Made by a program: the position numbers and the translations under genes. From Moritella sp. 5 (GTDB taxonomy: Bacteria > Pseudomonadota > Gammaproteobacteria > Enterobacterales > Moritellaceae), in NCBI RefSeq assembly GCF_018219455.1, contig NZ_CP056122.1, positions 2,852,001 through 2,916,000 of the forward strand: a stretch of 64,000 nucleotides of DNA, in the 5' to 3' direction. How positions within the stretch are numbered: position 1 is the first letter of the stretch; every line of letters begins with the position of its first letter. The notes beneath the pieces were generated by a model. It did not search any database. It was not told where the DNA came from and saw only the letters and a program-made list of their open reading frames with translations. Shown here in pieces: positions 46,488 through 55,886 of this stretch.

Positions 46488-47192
46488 TTAAACTAACGAA
46501 AACATCGACCAATCACAGAGCATATCGAGTGTTGTCTCAATTTCGGGTGTCGTCTTCCAAAGCACGCCAACCGCTATTATCATGCCTAACGCCAATAACT
46601 TGCTGTTCAAATAGACTAGCTTCAACGCCGTACCAAATGAACGCTTTATCTTAATATTCCGTAAGTCAACACTGTACATTTCATCTAACACTAAATGTAT
46701 AAAGCCACCCAGAAATACAAAACCACCAGACAACCAAGCAAGACTATCCGCCTTATCAGAATCGATACCATCGATATTCGCAATGACCTGAGTCGTGATG
46801 AGTCCACATAAAACTAAAAACAATAACGAGTGACAGCTTCCTCTATGCACGGTTAAGCGTTCAAAAATCGTCCTGAGCCCGTACTTCATGACCCCATAAG
46901 TCACCACAGGTATCGCGATAACTTCCACGAAACTCAACTCACCAAAATACGTACTCGTCATGTAACGCATAATGATCAAAATAACAGCAAACGCAAAGAT
47001 GTTGAATATGGTATCAAGAGAGGTCGAATTATCCGAATCAATATCTGGTAACAATCCACCAATCGTCCCTAAGAACCAAAGCCAAATCGCAGTATTAAGT
47101 TCTATGTGGCCAGCCGCAACCAAGCTTGCAGAAGAAACACCTGTTAATAGGGCTGCAACGTTGAGGTGTGTATTAAAATTTGCCATTTTCAT
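46488..47192 (-). CDS. Membrane-bound metal-dependent hydrolase, YdjM/DUF457 family
   Basis: 234 residues with about four to five membrane spans. Metal-binding pattern of the family: an early His in NFNTHLNVAA, then GGLLPDIDSDNS, HRGSCHSLL and GFIHLVLDEM. The family resembles LexA-regulated YdjM and has no assigned substrate. Start may be the second ATG, two codons in (47186, MANFNTH). A single gene convergent with DUF2750. Confidence 0.88.
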   Translation of the reverse strand: MKMANFNTHLNVAALLTGVSSASLVAAGHIELNTAIWLWFLGTIGGLLPDIDSDNSTSLDTIFNIFAFAVILIIMRYMTSTYFGELSFVEVIAIPVVTYGVMKYGLRTIFERLTVHRGSCHSLLFLVLCGLITTQVIANIDGIDSDKADSLAWLSGGFVFLGGFIHLVLDEMYSVDLRNIKIKRSFGTALKLVYLNSKLLALGMIIAVGVLWKTTPEIETTLDMLCDWSMFSLV

Positions 47193-47457
47193 CTTTCATA
47201 ATAGAGTTTAATCCTGTCATTATATGATAGATAACAATAAATTAATCATATATTGGAACAAATTTATTAATGAACGTATTGCCGTTAGAGCTAAACACCT
47301 ACGCAAGCTTCAAGACACATAAAACCCTATGATCAGAAATTCAATCTAAAACCTCTATCCAAATTAGCCGTTTAGTTATGCTAGATATAGCACTCGACAC
47401 AACTATAACCTAAGGGGTAGAATTAGCTTTAATTATTCAACCTTAGACGAGTAAAAG

Positions 47458-47604
47458 ATGAAAGTATTTGATTGTTGTGAGCGTATGAAAACGCTTTATT
47501 TGCTGAATGATGTTGCTGGAAATAATAATTTCCCTGACGCTGTTCGCGGACAAGCCGCATTTGCAGCTGAAAATCTACTGATTTCAGATTTTGAAGATGC
47601 TTAA
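47458..47604 (+). CDS. Small protein, 48 aa
   Basis: ATG at 47458 to TAA at 47602-47604. The 48 residues begin [17 protein letters not shown] and end LLISDFEDA: no signal or membrane segment, an acidic end and a helix-like [11 protein letters not shown]. The gene ends 13 bases before the transporter start, with tight spacing and codon use like a real gene, so I believe it is translated and co-transcribed with the transporter. The ribosome-binding site is modest (gacgag). I do not recognise a family. Confidence 0.6.
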   Translation: MKVFDCCERMKTLYLLNDVAGNNNFPDAVRGQAAFAAENLLISDFEDA

Positions 47605-47617
47605 TTAGGAATATCTC

Positions 47618-48481
47618 ATGGAAAATATAATGTTAACTGTTGGTATTCCGATTATACTTGCTTGGGTGATGTTTTGTGTCGGTCTTTCTTTACAGGTGGC
47701 GGATTTTAAACACGCGGTTAATTTCCCGGGCAAGATCATAGCAGGGTTGCTTGCTCAACTCGTTGGTCTGCCGATTATCGCTTTCTTGTTAATACAGTGT
47801 TTTTCCTTACCACAACCTGTTGCTGCTGGCTTATGGTTATTAGCACTCGCCCCTGGTGGCGCTTCATCAAATGCTATCACTCATCTTTGTCGTGGTGACA
47901 GCGCGTTGTCAATTAGCATGACAGCATTTAGTAGTTTGATAGTGCCTTTCAGTATTCCTGTATTATTGCCTATTGTCATGCCTGATACTGTGTTGAATAT
48001 GCCGCTTAAGACTGCAGTATTACAACTTATGGCCGTAACTATTCTGCCTGTTGTGCTGGCAATGCTGATAAAGCATTATTTTAGCTCGCAAATAATGCAG
48101 AGGTTTTATGCTATCGCAGAGCGTTCATCGCTTTGGGCGTTATGTTTGATGGTTGCAATCACAGTTATCGCCAACGGTAACAAGATGACTGAACTATTTA
48201 GTATAGCGGCATTGGCAGTATTGGTACTGTGCTTATTAGCCATGTTACTCGGTATTTTAACCGCGAAAATTATTCATGGTGACAAACAACTAAGTAAAAC
48301 CTTTGCTATCGAAGTTGGTATACAAAATGCGGGAACAGCTATTTTTGTAGCGGTCGTTTTATTGCAAAAGCCTGAATTAGCGTTAACACCGTTATTGTAT
48401 GGCGTGCTGATGAATATCCCAGCAGCGTTGCTAGTCTTCATGAGTAAAAATTCGCATGTAAATCAGCGACAAGCGAACTGA
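47618..48481 (+). CDS. Bile acid:sodium symporter family (BASS) transporter
   Basis: 287 residues, eight to ten membrane spans. Family landmarks: FCVGLSLQVADFKHAV at the start, LAPGGASSNAITHLCRGDSALSISMTA in the middle (Na+-site motif), and VGIQNAGTAIFVAVVLL in the later crossover helix. Bacterial members carry organic anions such as bile acids, pantoate or pyrimidine derivatives with Na+; the substrate here is unknown. An agga site precedes the ATG at 47618. A short protein precedes it and a strong terminator follows. Confidence 0.9.
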   Translation: MENIMLTVGIPIILAWVMFCVGLSLQVADFKHAVNFPGKIIAGLLAQLVGLPIIAFLLIQCFSLPQPVAAGLWLLALAPGGASSNAITHLCRGDSALSISMTAFSSLIVPFSIPVLLPIVMPDTVLNMPLKTAVLQLMAVTILPVVLAMLIKHYFSSQIMQRFYAIAERSSLWALCLMVAITVIANGNKMTELFSIAALAVLVLCLLAMLLGILTAKIIHGDKQLSKTFAIEVGIQNAGTAIFVAVVLLQKPELALTPLLYGVLMNIPAALLVFMSKNSHVNQRQAN

Positions 48482-48511
48482 CTTAACTCATTAATTATTT
48501 CTCTGTGCAAC

Positions 48512-48550
48512 AAAAGCCGTTAACGGTTGCTTGATTAACGGCTTTTAGTT
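48512..48550 (+). terminator. Terminator after the BASS transporter
   Basis: Perfect 12-bp stem AAAAGCCGTTAA / TTAACGGCTTTT (48512-48523, 48535-48546), T-rich flank. Probably bidirectional, also ending the leftward HAD gene. Confidence 0.85.
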
Positions 48551-48609
48551 TTTCTAAACTACAACATTATTATATCGCTAGCATCAAAGATAAACGACAT
48601 TGGGTGAAT

Positions 48610-49422
48610 CTACGCTTTATTTAAAACAAACTTTTCAATTGCTAAAGCAACGCCATCATTATCATTACTCGCTGTAATATGATTCGCAATAGCTTTAATA
48701 TCATCACTCGCATTATCCATTGCCACACCTAAACCAGCGTATACCAGCATTTGTTTATCGTTGCCTGCATCACCCATACAGATCACTTCATCCGCATTAA
48801 TACCAAATTGGTCAGCAATGGCTTTAACACCTATGCCTTTGTGACTGTCCGTATGTAGAAACTCTAAAAAGAAAGGGGCGCTTTGCAAGATGTTATATTG
48901 CTGATAAATCTCTGCTGGTAGCTGAGCGATAGCCGCAGACAGTTTCTCTGGCTCATCAATCATCATAACTTTTAGTATTTCTTCATCATCACTCAAGGTA
49001 CTAAAGTCCACTTCAGTGATCGTCAAGCCATTAATTTTAGCTTCATGGTCTGTATAGTAATTATGCTTAGGCGTAATCAGGCCATGCTTTAATGAGAATG
49101 CATGCACATAAACACCCAACTTAGTCGCTAAACTCGCCAGGCTTTTCGCGTCGGCACCAGTCACCGTTTGACTACGTAACAGTTTCTTACCTGCCACTTG
49201 ATATACCAAGGTACCATTATAGCACGCAACATAATCATCATTGCCTATCATACCCAGTTCTTCTAGCGCCCAGGTCATCCCCTCTAACGGTCTACCCGAA
49301 GCAAGAACAACACGTGTGCCCTGCGCTATTGCAGCAAGGATCGCCTGCTTATTACGCGGTGAAATAGCACCTTGAGAATTAAGTAAAGTACCATCCATAT
49401 CTAGCGCGACTAATTTATACAT
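48610..49422 (-). CDS. Cof-type HAD-IIB phosphatase (YidA-like)
   Basis: 270 residues, cytoplasmic. HAD motif I is LVALDMDGTLL with nucleophile Asp8 and acid/base Asp10; motif II VVLASGRP; motif III Lys in the SHKGIGVKA region; motif IV VICMGDAGNDKQML. The C2-B cap lies between about 85 and 190. YidA-like enzymes dephosphorylate sugar phosphates with broad specificity. It stands alone. Confidence 0.92.
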   Translation of the reverse strand: MYKLVALDMDGTLLNSQGAISPRNKQAILAAIAQGTRVVLASGRPLEGMTWALEELGMIGNDDYVACYNGTLVYQVAGKKLLRSQTVTGADAKSLASLATKLGVYVHAFSLKHGLITPKHNYYTDHEAKINGLTITEVDFSTLSDDEEILKVMMIDEPEKLSAAIAQLPAEIYQQYNILQSAPFFLEFLHTDSHKGIGVKAIADQFGINADEVICMGDAGNDKQMLVYAGLGVAMDNASDDIKAIANHITASNDNDGVALAIEKFVLNKA

Positions 49423-49542
49423 ACAACCTCAAGAAATTACAACGAACAACATTGTAGTTATATTACAACAAAGGGATGGTAGAATCAGAGTGAAAGATCA
49501 AATAGCCCTGACGCATCACACTTTTATGTAATAAACACACAC

Positions 49543-49583
49543 AAAAAAGCGGTGATATCGAGTTAACCCAATACCACCGCTTT
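49543..49583 (-). terminator. Terminator of the cold-shock/membrane-anchored gene
   Basis: Stem AAAGCGGTG / CACCGCTTT (49546-49554, 49575-49583). Read leftward it is followed by a T-run. Confidence 0.75.
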
Positions 49584-49656
49584 ATATTCAAATCATGTCA
49601 AAAAGACCGACTTAGCTCAATAACACCGAACTATTTCATCAAGCTGTATCAACGAG

Positions 49657-50319
49657 CTACATCGAAATTGCGAACACAACACCTAGAATAACAACCGCAC
49701 CCAGTAATAGCAGTGGGTTAAACTTGCGTAATTGTTTTGCTTTCGCTTTAATTTCTTTACGATTTACACGCTGAAACTGCCCTGCTACGGCTGTAATATT
49801 AGTATCAATGATTGCTACAGACTCATCACATTGCGCGTCGTTATTACACGGAACATCTTCTGTAACTAATGCAAAGTCACCGCTAAATGAATACATAGTG
49901 AAATCTTCACCACCTTCAGAGAAGGTCTTCTTTTCCACATTTGTATTTAAAATAGCATTACAACCAATATCTGCCGCCAACTGTTTAATATGGCTACGAC
50001 CTTCGTTTTGATCTTTAAAAAAACGTGTGCTCAGTGTATGTCTTGCAACAACATGCCCGTATCTTGGTTGATTGCTTTTTGCAGTGAAAAAAGCAACTAA
50101 CTGTTTTTTAAAGTTAACATCCGGTACGTGTACTTGTTTTGCGGCAAGGCCTTTTGGTGTTTCTGTTGGTTCAAACTCAACAACAACATCCTTCACCAAT
50201 TTAGATTCATTGGCTTTATCGAGCAAGCTCGACACATGTAAGAAATAACTCTCGCCATCATCGCCACAAATAAAACCAAACTTCTTTGCAGAAATGTACG
50301 ATATAATTTTTCCTTTCAC
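49657..50319 (-). CDS. Cold-shock-domain protein with C-terminal membrane anchor
   Basis: 220 residues. Residues 1-70 are a cold-shock domain with both RNA-binding motifs ([10 protein letters not shown] and SYFLHVSS). Residues about 85-155 form a second domain ([46 protein letters not shown]), which has a YbjQ-like flavour but is not firmly assigned. A linker then leads to one hydrophobic segment at about 198-218 ([20 protein letters not shown]), at the very C-terminus, like a tail anchor. It lies 35 bases after def, so co-transcription is likely. Confidence 0.82.
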   Translation of the reverse strand: MKGKIISYISAKKFGFICGDDGESYFLHVSSLLDKANESKLVKDVVVEFEPTETPKGLAAKQVHVPDVNFKKQLVAFFTAKSNQPRYGHVVARHTLSTRFFKDQNEGRSHIKQLAADIGCNAILNTNVEKKTFSEGGEDFTMYSFSGDFALVTEDVPCNNDAQCDESVAIIDTNITAVAGQFQRVNRKEIKAKAKQLRKFNPLLLLGAVVILGVVFAISM

Positions 50320-50354
50320 TTAACTTAGCTCCTTCAGCATTGCTCTAGACCCTA

Positions 50355-50858
50355 TTAGGCCATATCTTTAATTGTTTTTTTAACTTTCTTTAATGCCATT
50401 TTCTTTTTCAATGGCGATAGATAATCAATAAAAAGCGTACCTTTAAGATGATCAATCTCGTGTTGCATTGCAATCGCTAAAAAGCCATCGTCATTAATTT
50501 CAATTGCGTTGCCTTCACGATCCAAGGCGGTTACTTTCACTTTTGTATAACGATCAACATCAGCGTAGTAGCCAGGAATAGATAAACACCCTTCTTGACC
50601 TGATTCGATGTTTTCACCTTCAACAACAACTGGGTTGATTAACACCATAGGTTCATCACGACCCTCTGAAATATCAATAACAACAACCGCTTCTTTACGA
50701 CCAACTTGCGTTGAAGCAAGGCCAATACCGTCATCTGTTTCATACATCGTATCAAGCATGTCATCAATTAATGTTTGAACTGTACTTACATCTGTTACTT
50801 TTTCAGCGGGTATCTCTAGTTTTTTGTTTGGTGCCGTAAGAATAGTTAATACTGCCAT
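50355..50858 (-). CDS. def: Peptide deformylase
   Basis: Removes the N-formyl group from nascent proteins at the ribosome. 167 residues with all three motifs: GIGLASTQVG (usually GIGLAAPQVG), EGCLSIPG with metal ligand Cys91, and QHEIDHLKG with His133, catalytic Glu134 and His137. The Ala-Pro to Ser-Thr change in motif I and the absence of fmt next door suggest a second deformylase copy rather than the fmt-linked housekeeping one. Probably first gene of a unit with the cold-shock-domain protein. Confidence 0.93.
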   Translation of the reverse strand: MAVLTILTAPNKKLEIPAEKVTDVSTVQTLIDDMLDTMYETDDGIGLASTQVGRKEAVVVIDISEGRDEPMVLINPVVVEGENIESGQEGCLSIPGYYADVDRYTKVKVTALDREGNAIEINDDGFLAIAMQHEIDHLKGTLFIDYLSPLKKKMALKKVKKTIKDMA

Positions 50859-51043
50859 ATGCCTTTGAATCCCAGTTTTGTTAATTTATTACAAACGTGC
50901 GTATTTTAAGCGCCGCATTATAGCGCATAATAGGGCTTGGTTTCTAGTTGATAAATTGCGATAACCGAGAGATATTTGAAACTTATGTATATTTATTCCC
51001 TGAAGAAGGCAAATTAATGTCCCGTAAGCTGTTTTTTGGTCGT

Positions 51044-51082
51044 AAAAAAGGATTAGTCATCATCTCGATGATTAATCCTTTT
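51044..51082 (-). terminator. Terminator after the small cold-shock protein gene
   Basis: 16-bp stem AAAAGGATTAGTCATC / GATGATTAATCCTTTT (one G-T pair) around atctc, flanked by T on the leftward strand. It starts about 15 bases after the csp stop. Confidence 0.85.
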
Positions 51083-51096
51083 AGCGCATAATTAAT

Positions 51097-51300
51097 TTAA
51101 ATAGCTGTTACATTGGTGGCACAAGGCCCTTTTTGCCCGCTACCCACTTCAAATTCAACTTTCTGGCCATCCTCTAATGTGGCATAACCAGATGTTTGAA
51201 TTTCGGAATGATGCACAAACAGGTCATTACCGCCTTCGTCAGGGGTGATAAATCCAAACCCTTTGTCAGCATTAAACCACTTAACCGTACCTCGACTCAT
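51097..51300 (-). CDS. CspA-family cold-shock protein
   Basis: 67 residues, one cold-shock domain: [31 protein letters not shown], with RNP1 KGFGFI and RNP2 LFVHH intact, ending [13 protein letters not shown] single-stranded RNA/DNA chaperone in the cytoplasm. A gaggaaa ribosome-binding site lies before the ATG. The upstream gap of about 250 bases could hold a long structured leader as known for cspA genes, but I could not identify the cold box. Confidence 0.93.
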   Translation of the reverse strand: MSRGTVKWFNADKGFGFITPDEGGNDLFVHHSEIQTSGYATLEDGQKVEFEVGSGQKGPCATNVTAI

Positions 51301-51551
51301 AACGTATGTTTCCTCAGCAGACTTTATGTCTGAATTAAGCTTAGTTGAGGCGAACTTTTTGTCCAGTTTAGTTGTTACACCACCTCCTTACTAATGACGA
51401 AAGCGAACATTGATTATGCGATCCGCTATACTTCATTCTAATTAACCATAGCGTTGATATTGAGCTATGTGAAGTTTTTGATTGAGTTGATATACGTGAA
51501 CCATTAAAATTACGGCGTTTTATCACTTAGCCTGCAAAAGGAACTCGCAAA

Positions 51552-54500
51552 ATGGAAAAGAGCATTTTTCAGTTTATCTGGAAATATTCAAAAAAAAATC
51601 AGTTGGCTCTAACCGCTATTACGCTTCTGACCTTCCCCATTCTGTACATTTCGCTGGAGTTACCTAAACGCATTATCAACGATGCGATTGGGGGAACTGG
51701 GGAAGACGTTTCTTTACTCGGTATTACATTGAGTCAGATCCAGTTTTTGATGGTGCTTTGTGCTGGTTTTCTATTAGCTGTATTGGCTAATGGCTTATTG
51801 AAGATGCGTCTAAACACCATGAAAGGTGTGTTGTCGGAGCGTTTACTACGTCGATTTCGCTTTCAACTTGTCACCCGCATGTTGAAATTTCCGCGCTCGT
51901 ATTTCCGCACCACAAGCCAAGGTGAATTGGTTTCGATGGTGACATCTGAAGCTGAGCCGATGGGCTCATTTATGGGCGATATGCTGTCACAGCCAGTGTT
52001 TCAGGCTGGGCAGATGTTGACAATTTTGACGTTTCTATTTGCCCAGAGCTTCTGGTTTGGGGTCGCGTCCATCTCACTTATCCCGTTGCAGGCATGGATC
52101 ATCCCCAAATTACAGCGTCAGATTAATTTGCTGAATAAAGCGAGAATACAAGAAATTCGCAAATTAGCTGCTGATATTGGCGAAACTGCGGCAGGAGTCA
52201 GTGATATTCGTATGAATGGCGGGATGCGTCACAGACTGTCATTGTTTTCGAATCGTTTGGGAAACCTGTTCGGCATTCGTTTCCAGATCTACCAAAAGAA
52301 GTTCTTCATGAAGTTCCTGAACAACTTCATCAATCAATTAACACCCTTCTTTTTCTATTCTGTTGGTGGGTATTTAGCGATCAAAGGAGAGATAACTGTC
52401 GGAGCCTTGGTTGCAGCGCTCGCAGCCTACAAAGATCTGTCGTCACCTTGGAAAGAGTTACTGACTTATTACAACCAAACCCAAGATATGGCACTGCGTT
52501 GGGAAGTCGTAATCGAACGCTTCGCGCCAAATACACTGGTGAAAGATGCTTTATTTGATGGCGACCCTGATACGCTTACCAGCCTTAAAGGTAACATCGA
52601 ATTCAAGAGTGTGACCGTGCGCGATAAAGATGGGCATGCAATACTGGAAGATATTAGCTTAACCATACCACAAGGCGCACGCGTTGCAATTCATACAAAT
52701 AATGAAGCTTCGGCACTCGCGTTTGCAGATGTATTAACGCGCGAAGTTATTCCACAAAGAGGCTCTGTGCAGATTGCCGGGCATGAGATGAATGATTTGC
52801 ATCAAACTGTTGTCGCTAATCGCATAGGATATGCCAGTTCCAAACCTTATATTTTTCAAGGGACACTCGGTGAAAACCTATTCATGCCATTTAATTTAGA
52901 GCCTGTCCTTGGCGCAGACATTTCGGTTGATGTGGCGAGTTGGCAACAAGAGTCTGCCCGCGCAGGTAACAGTGTTGATCCATTTGAATCGGACTGGATA
53001 TCCCCCCAAATGGCAGGGTTTCAATCGTGTGATGAGATCAAAGACTGGTGGTTCCAGTTAGTTGAAGCAATGGGTACCGATGATATAATGGTGCGTAGGG
53101 GTTTACGATCACGCCTTGATCCAGACACTCAACAAGAACTGATAGAAGCGATTGTGCGGTTACGCCCCGAAATAGCGAAACGGCTAGAAAAAGCGGGAGT
53201 GGATGATATTGTGCATGCCTTTCATCCAGAGAAATTCAATCCGGTATCTCCCTTGGGTAGCAACTTGCTTTATGCTGTTCCTACAAAAATGCTGACACAA
53301 GTAACCTTGTCACAAGAGGATAATTTCGTACAGATGTTGCAAGACGAAGGGATTGCAGAATATCTTGCACAAATGTCTGCCAATCTAATCGAAGGGCTGA
53401 CAGAAACATTTGGCACAGATGGTACCGATCATCCCTTGTTTCGTCGTTTAAATATGGATGAAGATCTTTATCACCAGCTTAGAGTGATCGTAGCAAAAAG
53501 ACGCTTAATAGGCCAAAGCGAGTTGCCACACGACGATTTTGCATTGATGCTGACAGTTCCCTTTGCGTTTTCTTCCGAGCAGATAGGACCCGCTTTCACT
53601 GATTCGTTCAAAGCGCGGATTTTGCAAATTCGGATGAAAAACGCGGCGGATATGGTAGCAAAGTTAGATGGCTTATTTAAACCGATTGACCCACAACAAT
53701 ATTTTCCTGTTATGTCGGTGCTTGGCAATGCGATTTTCGGACGTATTTCAAATTTGGCAGGTGCCCGTGAGAAGTTGATTGAAGATACTGTTGTTGAAGT
53801 CCTAAAGGAACATGGCCTACGACGGTTGGTCGCGCAATCCTTATATGATGTAGCGACGACCCAGGGAGGGGAAAACCTGCCAGCAGTGTTCAGGGAACGC
53901 CTAGCATTCAGTCGTGCAGGGATCAAGAAACCTGACATTCTGATCCTTCGAGATGCATTGGCTAGCCATGATGGTGATGCCCGCGCTTTGACACGCGAAC
54001 GTATTAATGAATTGATGCCTAGCACCACCCAAATTTTCATTGAAAACAAGTTCCATAGCCCAGAAAGTTATGATTTGTTCGTCGAAATTGTGGATGGGCG
54101 CATCGATGGTATTGCGCGTCAAGATGATCTTCAAGATGAAGATACGCGTCAGGATTTGAACCGCAAATTACGTGTGGTCGCGCAGGCAGACTTATTTGCA
54201 GGGCTTGATCGAAAACAACAACGCCTACTCGCATTTAGTGCGCAATGGCACAAAGTAAAAGCAGGAACCGTAATTTTTAAAGCGGGTCAAGAAGCGGATG
54301 CTTCCTATTTGTGTGTTAAGGGTTCATCTGGATTATACTGGCCAGAAAGTCAGGGCGAGAAACACTTGATATCAGAAATTTTACCTGGGCGATTGATCGG
54401 AGATTTAGCGCTCATCAATAACGAGCCACGTCTATTAGACTTAATTGCAATAGAAGACAGTGTATTTCTACGAATTGGTGCCGCCGAATTACGGGCTGTG

Positions 54501-54647
54501 ATCGAAAATGACGCAATGGTAGCGACAAGCTTGCTGCACTCAGTAGCCGGACATCTGTCGGAAACGGCGACAAAACTACGGGCTATGCGAGCATTTGCTG
54601 CTGAACGTGGTGTCGATTTAACTGAATTCGATGACATGAAGAAATAG
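51552..54647 (+). CDS. ABC exporter-like protein with degenerate ATPase domain and C-terminal cyclic-nucleotide-binding domain
   Basis: 1031 residues. Residues about 15-325 are an ABC type-1 exporter membrane domain. An NBD-like region opens at about 350 (IEFKSVTVRDKDGHAILEDISLTIPQGARVAI), but where the Walker A loop should be it reads HTNNEASALAFADVL, without the Gly-Lys-Ser/Thr. The signature region (about 780) reads AVFRERLAFSRAGIKKP, Walker B reads ILILRDALAS with the catalytic Glu lost, and the H-loop His is Glu (IFIENK). About 390 residues separate Walker A and signature positions, far more than normal. Residues about 885-1010 are a CRP-type cNMP-binding fold (LFAGLDRKQQRLLAFS, GTVIFKAGQEADASYLCVKG, IGDLALINNEPRLLDLIAIE). 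ATP hydrolysis seems impossible; a sensor or channel-like role is conceivable. Separate gene; base composition is somewhat richer in G+C than its neighbours. Confidence 0.85.
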   Translation: MEKSIFQFIWKYSKKNQLALTAITLLTFPILYISLELPKRIINDAIGGTGEDVSLLGITLSQIQFLMVLCAGFLLAVLANGLLKMRLNTMKGVLSERLLRRFRFQLVTRMLKFPRSYFRTTSQGELVSMVTSEAEPMGSFMGDMLSQPVFQAGQMLTILTFLFAQSFWFGVASISLIPLQAWIIPKLQRQINLLNKARIQEIRKLAADIGETAAGVSDIRMNGGMRHRLSLFSNRLGNLFGIRFQIYQKKFFMKFLNNFINQLTPFFFYSVGGYLAIKGEITVGALVAALAAYKDLSSPWKELLTYYNQTQDMALRWEVVIERFAPNTLVKDALFDGDPDTLTSLKGNIEFKSVTVRDKDGHAILEDISLTIPQGARVAIHTNNEASALAFADVLTREVIPQRGSVQIAGHEMNDLHQTVVANRIGYASSKPYIFQGTLGENLFMPFNLEPVLGADISVDVASWQQESARAGNSVDPFESDWISPQMAGFQSCDEIKDWWFQLVEAMGTDDIMVRRGLRSRLDPDTQQELIEAIVRLRPEIAKRLEKAGVDDIVHAFHPEKFNPVSPLGSNLLYAVPTKMLTQVTLSQEDNFVQMLQDEGIAEYLAQMSANLIEGLTETFGTDGTDHPLFRRLNMDEDLYHQLRVIVAKRRLIGQSELPHDDFALMLTVPFAFSSEQIGPAFTDSFKARILQIRMKNAADMVAKLDGLFKPIDPQQYFPVMSVLGNAIFGRISNLAGAREKLIEDTVVEVLKEHGLRRLVAQSLYDVATTQGGENLPAVFRERLAFSRAGIKKPDILILRDALASHDGDARALTRERINELMPSTTQIFIENKFHSPESYDLFVEIVDGRIDGIARQDDLQDEDTRQDLNRKLRVVAQADLFAGLDRKQQRLLAFSAQWHKVKAGTVIFKAGQEADASYLCVKGSSGLYWPESQGEKHLISEILPGRLIGDLALINNEPRLLDLIAIEDSVFLRIGAAELRAVIENDAMVATSLLHSVAGHLSETATKLRAMRAFAAERGVDLTEFDDMKK

Positions 54648-54743
54648 AAATATACACAGGCGAGACAAGATAAACCTGACTGTCTTTTGACAAATAGCGA
54701 CTGCTTGCATCATTCTATTTAAGGCCCTTAGTTAAAGGGTCAA

Positions 54744-55886
54744 CTAAAAAGCATTCTTTTGTGCCTCATACTGTTTTGTTTCACGCGCTTTTTTTTGCTT
54801 TTCTTGTTCAGTCATCATCGCTTGGTAATTTTTAGGATAAGTAAAAGAAAGATAAGTTGTTGTGTTAGGCCAACCTCGTGCCACTTTTAATTCAATACCA
54901 TCTTCTAAGTTCCACTTATACGTCACATCACCTAACGCAGCACGACCATTTGAATAATCTGGTTCACCATATTTATTTACAACAAGGTCACGAATATGAG
55001 TCACTTGCTTTGAATCCATGTTACTTGGAAATGTATATGCTGCTTTAGCAAAATAATCATCGACCGTGTAGTCTATTCTTAATTCACTCGATCCCTTAAG
55101 CAAGTTTTTGGTGTAGTAGGTATCAACCCATTTACGTTTATCTTCGCTCTTAACGTTAGCTCCAGCCAGTTTAACTGCAGCCATTAAAGTATCACGATTA
55201 GTACATTTTACGAATACGCCAAAAAGCTTAGTTTTGTTATTTGCTTTGCAATCCAATTGCTTTTTTAATGTCAGATATTTTTTCTTTGACCAACTTGTAT
55301 TTGATTTCTTATACAAAGTTAATGCCTGCTTTTCATTTTTATTTACACCTCGTCCATTCTCATACATAAACCCAAGATTACCTTGTGCATATGCACTCCC
55401 CTGTTCTGCTGCTTTTCGATACCAGAAAACAGCTTGCTTATCATCTTTAACTACACCTCGTCCATTCGCATACATAAACCCAAGATTACCTTGTGCATAT
55501 ATATTTCCTTGCTCTGCTGCTTTCAGATACCAAATAACAGCTTGTTTATCATCTTTAGCTACACCTATCCCCTCGTCATACATAAATCCAAGATTAAATT
55601 GTGCATTTGAATCGCCCTGTTCCGCTGCTTTGCTATACCAGATAGCAGCTTGCTTATCATCTCTGGCGACACCTAATCCATTGGCATACATAAACCCAAG
55701 ATTACCTTGTGCATATACATCTCCTTGTTCTGCTGCTTTTTTTAAAAGAGGGATCGCTTCAATGTAATTATCTTTAATGTCATTATCTTTATTGTATGCA
55801 GGAATCCCATTGAATAAATCATGATTAGCGGCAAGGGAGAATGAGAGTATCGTTAAAAATAAAAACGGGATAATTTTAAATAACAT
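54744..55886 (-). CDS. Secreted Sel1-repeat protein
   Basis: 380 residues, signal peptide about 1-19 (SLAA). Residues about 45-190 hold four near-identical 36-residue Sel1 repeats (KAAEQGxxYAQGNLGFMYxNGxGVxxDDKQAxxWY), which form an alpha solenoid for protein contacts. The repeats are also visible as 108-base repeats in the DNA. The C-terminal 190 residues are not repetitive and look alpha/beta (YTVDDYFAKAAYTFPSNMD, TYLSFTYPKNYQ), perhaps a periplasmic domain of unknown kind; it ends in a charged helix EQEKQKKARETKQYEAQ. Separate leftward gene. Confidence 0.88.
   Translation of the reverse strand: MLFKIIPFLFLTILSFSLAANHDLFNGIPAYNKDNDIKDNYIEAIPLLKKAAEQGDVYAQGNLGFMYANGLGVARDDKQAAIWYSKAAEQGDSNAQFNLGFMYDEGIGVAKDDKQAVIWYLKAAEQGNIYAQGNLGFMYANGRGVVKDDKQAVFWYRKAAEQGSAYAQGNLGFMYENGRGVNKNEKQALTLYKKSNTSWSKKKYLTLKKQLDCKANNKTKLFGVFVKCTNRDTLMAAVKLAGANVKSEDKRKWVDTYYTKNLLKGSSELRIDYTVDDYFAKAAYTFPSNMDSKQVTHIRDLVVNKYGEPDYSNGRAALGDVTYKWNLEDGIELKVARGWPNTTTYLSFTYPKNYQAMMTEQEKQKKARETKQYEAQKNAF

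Noticed and set aside
53471-54049. 192-residue leftward frame inside the ABC-type gene
   Set aside because: Antisense to a continuous 1031-residue gene with recognisable domains; no domain or start site of its own.
55234-55767. 177-residue frame opposite the Sel1 gene
   Set aside because: It is an antisense shadow of the Sel1 repeats; its own repeats simply mirror those of the real gene.
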